A stretch of 64,000 bases of DNA. It comes from Alkalihalobacillus sp. TS-13 (lineage in GTDB: Bacteria > Bacillota > Bacilli > Bacillales > Fictibacillaceae). The notes under the pieces were generated by a model. The model made no database searches. It saw nothing but the letters and a program-made list of their open reading frames with translations, and had not been told where the DNA came from. The DNA lies in NCBI RefSeq assembly GCF_019720915.1, contig NZ_JAHKSI010000001.1, positions 2,294,001-2,358,000 on the forward strand, in the 5' to 3' direction. A program made the position numbers and the translations under genes. This document shows, one piece after another, positions 7,966 to 16,330 of the stretch (its first letter is position 1; the number at the start of each line of letters is the position of its first letter).

Positions 7966-8057
7966 AAGAAAACTTGGGAAAGCCAAGCCTTCGGCATGGC
8001 TGAGCCTTAGTTGTACTTATATTGAAGAAAGTATTTTTATACTTTCTTTAAATGCAA
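7966..8057 (+). repeat. ~90-bp intergenic repeat, copy 1 of 3
   Basis: Shared with 35653-35743 and 52531-52620. Conserved elements in order: GAAAACTTGG, an imperfect hairpin around AGCCTT...GGCTGAGCC, TTAGTTG, ACTTATATTGAAGAAAGTA, then an AAAGTA/TACTTT hairpin and TTTAAATG. All copies have the same strand orientation. It lies in non-coding sequence upstream of the Nudix gene and downstream of the amine oxidase gene. Confidence 0.75.
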
Positions 8058-8094
8058 TAAAAATTTCTTGTTCCTTTACGTTCCAAAAAAAATA

Positions 8095-9558
8095 CTAGCG
8101 TTCGTTCACTTCCATAGCAGCCCTTATCCCGGACTCAATAGCGCCCTGGATCCAGCCATGAGGTACACTTGTATGCGCTCCAGCAAAATGCAAACGCCCT
8201 TCAGGTGAACCTAGATGAGGAAACAGCTCACTTTCCTGATTCGGCTTGAACATTGTATAGGCCCCTGCTGCAAAAGGGTCAGTAGCCCAGCTGTATACAG
8301 CTCCAGCAATATATTCATGATGTATGGCATCTCCAAATATTCTGGCAAGGTTTTTCAACGTGTAATGGATCCGTTTCTCTTCAGGCATCGCCACCCAAAC
8401 CATCGCATCGTCCTCCCAAGTATAACTGCCAAGTAAAACTCCAGCCTCCGATCTAAATCCGTGACTCGGAAAATAAGCGTTTCGTATCGGTAAATCTGTG
8501 ACCAATTGACCTCCGAAATGACCTGCATTTTCCCAAAAACGATGCTTGAACTGTAGTCCGATTTTAGTTGAAGGTACAGAGTGGAGTTCTCTGATTGCAC
8601 GCCTTTTATAATGGGACAGGCTTTTATGCGGTGCAAATTCCACAAACTGTAATACTGGATAAGGCAGTGTAAGAATTGCTAGATCACTCGAATAGCTATG
8701 ATGCTCCAACGTTTTGGTATGGAACGTATGGATTGTAACCTTGGATTGATCTTGTACTACCTTAGTCACCTTTTGTGAAAAGCGCAAATTCGGCTTAAGA
8801 TCTGGCACAAAAGCCTGCGGCAAAAGATCATTACCACCTGTTATTTCGTAAAAGGATAGATTTTCATCAAAAAGAACCATATATTCCCGTAATATTTCCA
8901 AAAGAGAAAGCTCCGGAAGCCCCTCTACGCCAGAAAAGACATAAATTTTTTCGATGGCACCTGGTGAAAGAGAATCACCAATCGGATTATACCTTAAAAA
9001 GTTCGACAAAGAATACTTTTCAAATTCACGAATGACATAGGGCCAATTGTTCATTGGATCTTGTTGGATGAATGTAATCAGCGGATGAAGGGCTTTTTTG
9101 ATTAATTGGAGAGCTGTTTTCCCCCGTTCATCCGGTGCGACGGGATAACCTAATGAATCAGGATTGGCATTATAAAAAGCCGAATTCGTCTTTATTCCAT
9201 TGACGTAGACAAGATCATTAGGGGTCGAATTGATAAAACGATTCATCTTAAGTTTGAACTTTCTGATGTATCCAAGGGTCAAGTAATGGTTCATCGGAAT
9301 TCTCATCGCTCCAGCTTCACAATACTGATCATTCATAAAAGGATGGCGCATCGTAAAGACTCGGCCCCCTACCCGCTCTCTGGCTTCCAGGACAGTGACA
9401 TTATGGCCAGCTTGTTTCAAAAGTGATGCTGCAACTAACCCAGACATGCCAGCACCAACGACAGTTACTTTTTTAGGGTTCTCTGTTTTTTGGAGACCTG
9501 TGTCAATTGCAGCTTGCAATACATCGGGTGTCAGATGCGGGTAAAGGTAATTGACCAT
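8095..9558 (-). CDS. Flavin monoamine oxidase / L-amino acid oxidase family protein
   Basis: An FAD-dependent amine oxidase of about 487 residues (relative of Bacillus YobN and L-amino-acid oxidases), oxidising an amine or amino acid to imine with release of H2O2. The Rossmann motif VTVVGAGMSGLVAASLL is near residue 33, followed by LEARERVGGR, the second FAD contact. The C-terminal FAD motif LHFAGAHTSVPHGWIQGA is intact. The start is set at 9558 (MVNYLYPHL) because AAGGGGG lies six bases upstream; an upstream ATG at 9603 would give 502 residues with a weaker site. Monocistronic; no signal peptide. Confidence 0.85.
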   Translation of the reverse strand: MVNYLYPHLTPDVLQAAIDTGLQKTENPKKVTVVGAGMSGLVAASLLKQAGHNVTVLEARERVGGRVFTMRHPFMNDQYCEAGAMRIPMNHYLTLGYIRKFKLKMNRFINSTPNDLVYVNGIKTNSAFYNANPDSLGYPVAPDERGKTALQLIKKALHPLITFIQQDPMNNWPYVIREFEKYSLSNFLRYNPIGDSLSPGAIEKIYVFSGVEGLPELSLLEILREYMVLFDENLSFYEITGGNDLLPQAFVPDLKPNLRFSQKVTKVVQDQSKVTIHTFHTKTLEHHSYSSDLAILTLPYPVLQFVEFAPHKSLSHYKRRAIRELHSVPSTKIGLQFKHRFWENAGHFGGQLVTDLPIRNAYFPSHGFRSEAGVLLGSYTWEDDAMVWVAMPEEKRIHYTLKNLARIFGDAIHHEYIAGAVYSWATDPFAAGAYTMFKPNQESELFPHLGSPEGRLHFAGAHTSVPHGWIQGAIESGIRAAMEVNER

Positions 9559-9730
9559 TTCCATCCCCCTTAATCTTAAAGGAAATAAATGTAAATGATT
9601 CATTTTATGTATACCTTTTCAACATTATCCCGCTATATTGAAGATGCAGTCGGATAGTCATGGCTTTCAATATTAGAACAAGAAATTAGAAGCGTTATAG
9701 TTTTATTATAAAAATTACTGCATGCAAAAT

Positions 9731-9755
9731 GGAGCTGTTCAGTTGGAACAGTCCC
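9731..9755 (-). terminator. Possible terminator of the sigma/DUF4179 operon
   Basis: Imperfect hairpin with arms GGACTGTTC / GAACAGCTCC on the minus strand followed by a short ATTTT run, just past the DUF4179 stop codon. The weak T run lowers confidence. Confidence 0.5.
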
Positions 9756-9768
9756 GTTAAGAATATAG

Positions 9769-11103
9769 CTATTTGATTTTAATTTTGAAGCGGTCTTGGA
9801 TGCGATTCGGATAATCGATGATTTTGAGTACAATCTCTTTGGTGTTTTCGGGATTGTACACTGTGTAATAGTTTTGCATAATAAGTGGATTTTCATCTGA
9901 ACGAGAATACCCATTTTGAGCCCTTTCCCCGTTTTGGTCAAGGTTGACAGGTAAGCTATCAAAAATTTCATAGTGATGATCTTTATCTTGTTTTCCCATC
10001 CTTATCGCAAAATCAAACTGAACATCCACACCTTCACGATTGATTTGATCCAATTGGATCCTCCTATCGCTTGGCGTTTTGGTCAGCTTTTCATCCTGAA
10101 GATCGACAACAACTTCTTGTTCATCCTTATCAATTGCCCTGATTGAACTGCCGGACAAATAAAGCTCCTCAGGCTTCCGGAAATAGTTGCTCTGAAAGTA
10201 TAGCGTAAAGTCGTCATCTTCGCCCGAACTGATTATACCATTCTGAATCGGCTCCCACACTTGGCCCGTGTCATCCATCAGCTTCAAATCATCAAACCTG
10301 AAGAGTTGCATCTCATTTGTTTCATCATATTTGATGTGAAGTGCAATCAGCGTAGGATCGATTACAGCTTTTTCGAAATGGATTTTCTGTTTTTCCATCT
10401 CAACCGTTTCCATAATCTCAATGGTTTCTCGTGTATCCGCATACCATTCTTCCTTGATTGGAATCTCGATATTCCATTCCGAATCCAGTGTCCTGGCTTC
10501 AGTATGGATAGCGGAAGGAGAATCTGCATCTTGTAAAATTACCTTCAACTGGACTACTTCTGGTACTTGAACATCCTCTGCAAATGTCGCAACAATTTTT
10601 CCATTCATTTTCTTATTTTCCTGTAGATTTTCGCTTTCAAGCGGATCTCCGTACGCAAAACCTGCTTGTATTTCTTCTCCATTCCCGTCCAGCAGTTTGA
10701 TACGGTGCAATCGCAAATATTCATGATCCCCAGCGGTTTCAGCAGAATAGAAAATAATCATCCTTGCTTGATCAACGATGATTCGATCCACAGATAGAGT
10801 GACTCCTTCATGTGTGTCTTTTTTATTCACCTCATGAATGAAATCATTTGAAACTGCATCTTCCAAGCCCTTGTCTCCCTGGATCATCTTGACGATCACT
10901 TGCATTCCGGGTAATGTCTTGATTGTATCGGCAAACGCTGGTGAGATGCGCACGCTGGTAATGAACAACAGTATCAGTGCCATTGAAGTTGCGAGGCTGA
11001 CAATCGATCTTCTCTGGATCCGTTTATATCGTTTTCCTTTCTGAATTCCGTTTTGAATGTATTGGTCAATCGACTCAGGTGTACGTATTTGTTTATCGTC
11101 CAT
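9769..11103 (-). CDS. DUF4179 membrane protein, probable anti-sigma factor
   Basis: A 444-residue protein with a basic cytoplasmic N-terminus (RYKRIQRR near residue 25), one transmembrane segment at about residues 34-54 (LATSMALILLFITSVRIS), then FADTIKTLPGM and a large extracytoplasmic domain. The region just after the membrane span matches the DUF4179 family, members of which are typically encoded directly behind ECF sigma factors and presumed to sequester them. The start at 11103 has AAGGTG six bases upstream and overlaps the sigma stop by 11 bases, indicating translational coupling. Anti-sigma activity is inferred from context, not from a zinc-binding ASD motif, which is absent. Confidence 0.8.
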   Translation of the reverse strand: MDDKQIRTPESIDQYIQNGIQKGKRYKRIQRRSIVSLATSMALILLFITSVRISPAFADTIKTLPGMQVIVKMIQGDKGLEDAVSNDFIHEVNKKDTHEGVTLSVDRIIVDQARMIIFYSAETAGDHEYLRLHRIKLLDGNGEEIQAGFAYGDPLESENLQENKKMNGKIVATFAEDVQVPEVVQLKVILQDADSPSAIHTEARTLDSEWNIEIPIKEEWYADTRETIEIMETVEMEKQKIHFEKAVIDPTLIALHIKYDETNEMQLFRFDDLKLMDDTGQVWEPIQNGIISSGEDDDFTLYFQSNYFRKPEELYLSGSSIRAIDKDEQEVVVDLQDEKLTKTPSDRRIQLDQINREGVDVQFDFAIRMGKQDKDHHYEIFDSLPVNLDQNGERAQNGYSRSDENPLIMQNYYTVYNPENTKEIVLKIIDYPNRIQDRFKIKIK

Positions 11104-11623
11104 CAGCAGCACCTTCTCTCTCCAACTGCATGCGTAATTGTTTTAGTGCTTTATAAACCCATGTCTTTATCGTACTTTCTGGTCTATCTAAAATTTGAGC
11201 AATCTCTTTTGTAGTGAATCCTTGATAATACTTTAGAAAAATCACCTTCTGAAGATTTTTCTTCAAGTTCAGGACCTTTTCTTTTAGCACTATACGCTCA
11301 TTGAGATCAAATTCGTCAGAAAGTCCTTCTTCGTTTTCTATCAACCACTCGTCATGGATCATCCGTTTCTTTTTCCGAACCTCATTCAGGCAATAGTTTG
11401 TCAGAATCCTCAGCAGCCACGCTTTTGCTAAGGAAGGATCTTTAAGTTTCCCTATGGAACGGTATGCTTTGAAGGTCGTTTCCTGAATGGCTTCAAGCGC
11501 ATCATGTTCATTATGTAAATATCTATAGGCGACATGATAGAGCAGTTTTTTATGAGTATGTATGATTTCTGTAAAAGCGTCTTCGTCGCCGCGCTGCGCT
11601 CTTTTTACAAGTTCCTCCCCCAT
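11093..11623 (-). CDS. ECF-type RNA polymerase sigma factor
   Basis: A 176-residue group-4 sigma factor. Region 2 covers about residues 20-85 (HVAYRYLHNEHDALEAIQET, then AWLLRILTNYCLNEVRKKKR), and region 4 covers about 118-168, with the helix-turn-helix TTKEIAQILDRPESTIKTWV. Length and layout fit SigW/SigV/SigX-like factors. It is first in a two-gene operon with the DUF4179 protein. A candidate autoregulatory promoter (AAC, 17 bases, TGTC) lies 37-60 bp upstream of the start. Which stress it answers to cannot be read from sequence. Confidence 0.92.
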   Translation of the reverse strand: MGEELVKRAQRGDEDAFTEIIHTHKKLLYHVAYRYLHNEHDALEAIQETTFKAYRSIGKLKDPSLAKAWLLRILTNYCLNEVRKKKRMIHDEWLIENEEGLSDEFDLNERIVLKEKVLNLKKNLQKVIFLKYYQGFTTKEIAQILDRPESTIKTWVYKALKQLRMQLEREGAADGR

Positions 11624-11659
11624 GATTTCCCCCCTGTTTCTTTCTTCTTCTAAGTATAA

Positions 11660-11683
11660 GACAAATCAGATGCCAAAAAAGTT
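11660..11683 (-). promoter_or_regulatory. Candidate ECF-type autoregulatory promoter
   Basis: On the minus strand AAC (within TTAAAAC) is followed after 17 bases by TGTC, then TTATACT. The AAC / CGTC-like arrangement resembles ECF promoters such as those of SigX/SigW targets and it precedes an ECF gene, but the -10 is TGTC, not CGTC. Confidence 0.4.
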
Positions 11684-11877
11684 TTAATTGATATAAAATA
11701 ATTGAATTCTGATGTTTAGATATTCGACTCTAGAAGTCTATAATCTAACGGAGGTTACCAAGATTTCGAGGGTATTAGAGGACATCATCACCAAAAAAGA
11801 TTGGAGCGGTTTAGACTTATCCTAAATATAAACTGGTGATCCCTAAGGATATACGACATATAAGTTCTTATGAAAAT

Positions 11878-12117
11878 CTAATTCATGATTTTCTTATAAT
11901 TTACCAAATAAGGGGCGATCAAAAAGCCAAGAATAGCGATGCATAAACCTATTATCATAGTCAGTAAAACGTTAAAAGGGGACAAACCCAAAAATGAATA
12001 TTGGTAAGTTAAGGATGTTATTGTAAACCTTGAAAGAAATGCAATCTTATGGTCTGAATTACACCTGCTACATGGAAGAGTTCTGTCCATAAGAAAAAGC
12101 TGAAGATATCCAAACAT
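11878..12117 (-). CDS. Doubtful 79-codon reading frame with one membrane span
   Basis: The frame encodes a CSRC motif and one hydrophobic segment near the C-terminus (about residues 50-71). Against it: the first ATG sits inside the terminator hairpin of the upstream operon, the second ATG (12090) has no ribosome binding site, and no terminator follows. It may be a remnant of a membrane protein or not a gene. The 11684-11877 stretch beside it shows nothing recognisable. Confidence 0.25.
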   Translation of the reverse strand: MFGYLQLFLMDRTLPCSRCNSDHKIAFLSRFTITSLTYQYSFLGLSPFNVLLTMIIGLCIAILGFLIAPYLVNYKKIMN

Positions 12118-12130
12118 ATCCTCAGCTTTT
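12091..12130 (-). terminator. Terminator of the M24-family operon
   Basis: Minus-strand hairpin with arms AAAAGCTGAGGATAT / ATATCTTCAGCTTTT, about one mismatch, followed by TTTTTCTT, 25 bases after the stop of the truncated M24 paralogue. Confidence 0.8.
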
Positions 12131-12154
12131 GCCTCCGTTACAAGAACGTATGAC

Positions 12155-12625
12155 TCATATACTAAAAACAGGGGGTTCTTCGATGGATATTCTTCTTAAG
12201 ATTACTTCTGAAGATACGTACTCTCCGCTATAGATGTCTTGAAGCATGTCCTTCAACCATCTGAATCGTCCGGTTGTGAGTCCATCGGCGAGTGGAAATC
12301 TTTCAGAATAATTGATTGCTATTTTAGAAGGAGCAATTTCTTCAACTACTACTTTCAAGGTTTCGTCAAGATCACCCTGCTGGTACGTCCTGACCTCATC
12401 AAATAAACCACATTCTTCGATGTCCTGGGCATCGATCGAACTGCAGACTGCAAGCTTCCGATTATCACTCGTTATGAGAAAAGCTCCAGGTCCAACGGTT
12501 TCAACACCTGTTACGAACGGCAGACATGGATCACTCCCCTCACTTGTAAAAATGAGCCAGAGGTCGATTTGCTGTTCTTTTAACACCTTTACTGATTTCT
12601 GCAAATTCTTTATTTGAAGACTCAT
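12155..12625 (-). CDS. Stand-alone creatinase-like N-domain (truncated M24 paralogue)
   Basis: A 156-residue protein that aligns with the N-terminal domain of the preceding gene product: IDLWLIFTSEGSDPCLPFVT corresponds to VDTWLILTREGYDPSLPFVT, and SSEVILRRI to SSEPILQQL. It stops where the paralogue enters its catalytic M24 domain, so all metal ligands are missing. The ATG follows directly after the TGA of the upstream gene, with GGGGTG as ribosome binding site, so the two are translated from one message. It could be a decayed duplicate or a retained partner that forms a heterodimer with the full-length protein; the intact frame and ribosome binding site slightly favour retention. Confidence 0.75.
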   Translation of the reverse strand: MSLQIKNLQKSVKVLKEQQIDLWLIFTSEGSDPCLPFVTGVETVGPGAFLITSDNRKLAVCSSIDAQDIEECGLFDEVRTYQQGDLDETLKVVVEEIAPSKIAINYSERFPLADGLTTGRFRWLKDMLQDIYSGEYVSSEVILRRISIEEPPVFSI

Positions 12626-13834
12626 TCATTTCACCCCTTCATATGGGATTGTGATGATTTGTAGCTGACGTTTGCTTAATACTTCTGGCCCATGATCAGT
12701 TACCAGGATATTCTCTTCGACCAGCATACAAGGAAGTCCATTATCCTGTATGACGGTCGGTTCAATCGCATAAATCTCTCCAGGCTGGATCTTCCCTTCC
12801 ACCTGGGGACGAGGTGGTGTCCTTCTTGGTCCAAGGATGGTCCCCCCATCATGTGTCGCCCGACCGACCTGATGTCCAACTGAGTGACGGATTGTCGGGT
12901 ACCCATGTTCCTCAATACATGCCCGGCCAACTGCATCGACCTCATGACCTTTCCTTCCGGGCCTTAATGTATCGATTGATCTGGAAATCGCCTCAAGGGC
13001 AGCCTCAAAAGCTTTCTGCACATCTTCAGGCGGTGCAATTTCGCCTTCTTTCAAGAAATAGCACGTTCTCGCAATGTCTGATACATAGCCGTCGCACCGT
13101 AAACTGAAGTCGACGATCACAAGATCCCCCGGTTTGACCGTATGATCACTCGGTTTCCGATGAGCAAGTCCACACCGTACAATGCAAACAAGTGGCAAAT
13201 CATAAGGCTTCCCTAGTCCGTTTGTGACACCTCTTGATTTCATTCCATCCACAAACAGCTGTCCTATTTCTTTTTCCGTCATCCCCACTTGTATTTTCCT
13301 GAATGCTTCCTCAAAAATATCCGTAGTGTGGTTGATCGCTCTTTTCACCGCTTCAATTTCTGCTTTCGATTTTACACATCGCAATTGTTGCAGGATCGGT
13401 TCACTCGACACTTCAATCTGTTGCATTTTCACCGGTCCAATCAACTGCTCTAACCATTGATAAAGGCCAAATGAGAGTCCATCATACAAATGATCATAGT
13501 ACGAAATGTTCAACGCCAATTTTTGAGGATCAAGTGTGTGGAACACTTTCACGAACACCTCATCCATTTGCTCGTCATATGTAATGACGTCCGAAAAGAC
13601 TTCCGTCTGTTGAAAAGCCTCATAATCTTCTTTTGAAACGATGGCTTGGTGTGATCCACTTTTATGGATGAAGATTGCAGTTTTATCATTTGGCAGGATA
13701 TCCGTCACAAATGGCAGGCTTGGATCATAGCCCTCCCTCGTTAAAATGAGCCATGTATCTACATTATGTAAACCCAGTAATTTGACTGCAGCTTCCAATT
13801 TTTCATGGACGATCTGTGCACGCGCAACTGTCAT
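12626..13834 (-). CDS. M24 (Xaa-Pro peptidase / creatinase-like) family protein
   Basis: A 402-residue protein with an N-terminal creatinase domain (about 1-150) and a C-terminal M24 pita-bread domain (about 160-395). Probable metal ligands are the Asp of VIVDFSLRCDG, the Asp of VSDIART, the first His of HSVGHQVGRATHDGG region or its GH, the Glu of AIEPTVI and the Glu of LVEENILVT. The usual HGxGH...HExP is replaced by HSVGH...HDGG, so it belongs to a divergent branch and the substrate (Xaa-Pro peptide, creatine-like amidine, other) is uncertain. First gene of a two-gene operon with its truncated paralogue. Confidence 0.85.
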   Translation of the reverse strand: MTVARAQIVHEKLEAAVKLLGLHNVDTWLILTREGYDPSLPFVTDILPNDKTAIFIHKSGSHQAIVSKEDYEAFQQTEVFSDVITYDEQMDEVFVKVFHTLDPQKLALNISYYDHLYDGLSFGLYQWLEQLIGPVKMQQIEVSSEPILQQLRCVKSKAEIEAVKRAINHTTDIFEEAFRKIQVGMTEKEIGQLFVDGMKSRGVTNGLGKPYDLPLVCIVRCGLAHRKPSDHTVKPGDLVIVDFSLRCDGYVSDIARTCYFLKEGEIAPPEDVQKAFEAALEAISRSIDTLRPGRKGHEVDAVGRACIEEHGYPTIRHSVGHQVGRATHDGGTILGPRRTPPRPQVEGKIQPGEIYAIEPTVIQDNGLPCMLVEENILVTDHGPEVLSKRQLQIITIPYEGVK

Positions 13835-14008
13835 AACCCTCCCCCTCTCTATATGGATAATTAGAGAAAAGGTGATGATAGTCCTGCTAACAGGTGAAAT
13901 TATTTACTGCCCTTTCCAATCATTTTTGTAATTCTGATGGGTTTATTTGTAAATCCGCTCAATAATTTTGTAAAACGAATAAAAGATGGATGCAATCCCA
14001 CATCCATC

Positions 14009-14353
14009 TTAGTTCGTTTGAAGCAATTCGATGATTTCTCCGCTCGGTCCCAATATGAAAGCCGATTTCCATCCATTCTCAAATGAATACGGCCCATCGT
14101 ACAACGTGAATTTCGGATTTTTCTCAAGCATAGCATCAAGATTTTCCACTTCAAATGCAATGTGTTTGTTCGACGTCAACTTCAAGCTTTTATCGACCAA
14201 AACAAGTTCCAGACGAAATCCATTCAGTTGCAAGAAGATGATTTTTTCACCTAACAGCTCGATTTCAGATTCATACTTAAACCCGAGTTTTTCGTAAAAA
14301 CGGACAGCTCGTTCCATGCGATTCGTTTCGATTGCGACATGGTGGAAGGTCAT
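14009..14353 (-). CDS. VOC-family (glyoxalase/bleomycin-resistance fold) protein
   Basis: A 114-residue single-domain vicinal-oxygen-chelate protein. Seen: FHHVAIETNRMERAVRFYEKLGF at the N-terminus, a His-containing strand KHIAFEVENLDAMLEK in the middle and ILGPSGEIIELLQ at the end, giving His and Glu positions usual for the metal site. It shares the ATGA overlap with the QueA-like gene, so the two are translationally coupled in a three-gene operon (SDR, QueA-like, VOC). Function unknown; lyase, dioxygenase and drug-binding activities all occur in the fold. Confidence 0.82.
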   Translation of the reverse strand: MTFHHVAIETNRMERAVRFYEKLGFKYESEIELLGEKIIFLQLNGFRLELVLVDKSLKLTSNKHIAFEVENLDAMLEKNPKFTLYDGPYSFENGWKSAFILGPSGEIIELLQTN

Positions 14354-15414
14354 CGTACAACTCCCCTAATGATGAGGTTCATATCTCCAAATTCATGCCA
14401 TAGGTATTTTTCCCGAATCGCATCCTGATAGGCATTTTTCAAAAGACGAGGTGAAATGAACGCTGACAACATATCAAGATGACTTGCCTCTGGTTCGTGG
14501 AACCCGGTGATGAGGCCGTCAACGACGTTCAGGGAATAGTCTTCGTGGATGTGCAGGTTCGTCCATCCTTTTTTCGAAACCGAGTCGCCTTGCTGATCGA
14601 CAGCGGATTCAAGTGCACGGACGACCGTAGTCCCTACCGCAATCACCTTGCCCCCTGATTGTTTCGTTTCATTGATTTCATGGACTGTTTCACCTGGAAC
14701 TTCATATTCTTCAAGACTATCAGCTGGACCTACTTGCCACTGATCGTTTGTAAAATAGCTTAAACCGGTATGGAGGGTAATGGTCGCAACCTTTACACCT
14801 TTTTTCTTTAGACGAAGCAGCATTTCCCAGCTGAACGCCCTTCCTGCCGAAACCATTTCAACAGATCCCGGAACAGTCCCGTAAACCGTTTGATAATGTT
14901 CGAGACTCCAATCGTGGTGGATATATTCATAACGGATCGGCTCTCCTAACATATACAACTGATTGTATAGCTCATTCCCTCTTGATGAAAAACAGATGGT
15001 CACAAGCGGCTCAGTTTTGTTCATCGATCGTACGAAAGCAGTCAGGTTCGGAGAAAAAACAAGGACGTCGTTTTTTTGAACCTTTGCGTCCACAATCAGA
15101 ACCTTCCAAACTGAATTACTCTTCCGTTGCGCAAGCCGGATTTCAACATTTTCTTGAACGACCCTGCAGTCTCTTCTTATTTTCACCCTAAAAGAAGCTG
15201 GGAGTGTACGGCTTATATTCAAAACAAGCAAATCACCTTTATCCAGATAGGTTTCTAAGTGATGAAAATGATCATGCCTGGTTTTTCCATTGACTCGATC
15301 GAGAACCATCATTCTGACATGATCACGTCTCATCCCTCTTACTTCTGGAGGCATTGAGGCATTCAATTCACCAGGGAGATGAAATTTCATCGGTTTCTTT
15401 GCAGCTAACGCCAT
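14350..15414 (-). CDS. QueA-like S-adenosylmethionine:tRNA ribosyltransferase-isomerase
   Basis: A 354-residue member of the QueA family; QueA adds the ribosyl part of SAM to 7-aminomethyl-7-deazaguanine in tRNA to form epoxyqueuosine. Family blocks seen: FHLPGELNA..PPEVRG (QueA has P.ELIAQ.P...R), GDLLVLNISRTLPA, YQTVYGTVPGSVEMVSAGRAFS, ITLHTGLSYF and GTTVVRALES. The canonical queA normally sits with tgt and ruvB, whereas this gene sits between an SDR and a VOC gene, and residues in several blocks deviate, so it is probably the paralogous group common in Bacillaceae. The start at 15414 has GAGGTG six bases upstream; a GTG at 15423 is less likely. Confidence 0.85.
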   Translation of the reverse strand: MALAAKKPMKFHLPGELNASMPPEVRGMRRDHVRMMVLDRVNGKTRHDHFHHLETYLDKGDLLVLNISRTLPASFRVKIRRDCRVVQENVEIRLAQRKSNSVWKVLIVDAKVQKNDVLVFSPNLTAFVRSMNKTEPLVTICFSSRGNELYNQLYMLGEPIRYEYIHHDWSLEHYQTVYGTVPGSVEMVSAGRAFSWEMLLRLKKKGVKVATITLHTGLSYFTNDQWQVGPADSLEEYEVPGETVHEINETKQSGGKVIAVGTTVVRALESAVDQQGDSVSKKGWTNLHIHEDYSLNVVDGLITGFHEPEASHLDMLSAFISPRLLKNAYQDAIREKYLWHEFGDMNLIIRGVVR

Positions 15415-15419
15415 ATCAT

Positions 15420-16145
15420 TCACCTCTTCTCTACGACGAAGCTTTGCGCTTCTAGCCGTTTTCCATTTTCGTACTTCGATTCTTCAGATGCGAGATAAAG
15501 AAAAACATCCGTCAAATCTTCTGGTTCTGCAAGCTCATAATCACAATCCGGTACAGCAAGATCATGCATTTCCGTATTCATCTCACCTGGGTCGACCATA
15601 TTGATGCGGACACCGGTCTCCTCCAATTCATCCGCCCAAATTTCCGTCAATCCTTCCAATGCAAACTTGGAAACCCCATATGCCCCCCAGCCTGCATAAC
15701 CAACATTCCCTGCTTCAGAGGTAACGTTGATGATTGAGCCAGATCCTCGTTGTAGCATACCTGGCAAAACGCGTTTGGTAAGCCTGAAAGGACCTTCCGC
15801 ATTGACACGCAAAACATCCAGAAAATCCTCCCCTGGATAATCCGCTAGATACGGCATTAGACTAGGTCCGAGTCTGGAAGCATTGTTGATAAGCACATCA
15901 ATTTTTCCGAAATTCGATTCTGTCAGCGAAACGAAACGCTCGATATCTCTAGGATCGGATGCATCAGCTGTTACGGCAAGGACCTCAGCTCCTAATGTCT
16001 CGAGTTCTTTTGTCACCTCATTCAGATTCACTTCACCCCGAGCGCAAATTGCAAGGTTCGCTCCATTGCTAGCAAATGCTCTTGCGACTGCTCTTCCTAG
16101 CCCTTTAGATGCTCCGGTAATCATGACGACTTGTTTTTCCTTCAT
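15420..16145 (-). CDS. Short-chain dehydrogenase/reductase
   Basis: A 241-residue SDR with TGASKGLG at about residues 10-17, NNAS in place of NNAG near 88, catalytic Ser in INVTSEAG near 142 and YGVSK near 156. The C-terminal part (LYLASEESKYENGKRLEAQ) is more typical of NADP-dependent reductases than of 3-oxoacyl-ACP reductases. It is first of the SDR/QueA-like/VOC operon; the QueA-like gene begins five bases after its stop. Substrate unknown. Confidence 0.85.
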   Translation of the reverse strand: MKEKQVVMITGASKGLGRAVARAFASNGANLAICARGEVNLNEVTKELETLGAEVLAVTADASDPRDIERFVSLTESNFGKIDVLINNASRLGPSLMPYLADYPGEDFLDVLRVNAEGPFRLTKRVLPGMLQRGSGSIINVTSEAGNVGYAGWGAYGVSKFALEGLTEIWADELEETGVRINMVDPGEMNTEMHDLAVPDCDYELAEPEDLTDVFLYLASEESKYENGKRLEAQSFVVEKR

Positions 16146-16330
16146 TTATAAACAACTCCTTAATTGTTTGATTTCTTAGTTTTAGTTTATTGAAGAAGGC
16201 GTTTCTTTTCGTCAGAACCGAGGTTGAACTTTTCCTACCGAAATGGACCGATGAAAAGTCTAAGACCGCTCTACGACCACAGATGTAGAAACGTGTTAAA
16301 CTATAACTAACAATAAATTTCAGGTGGTTT

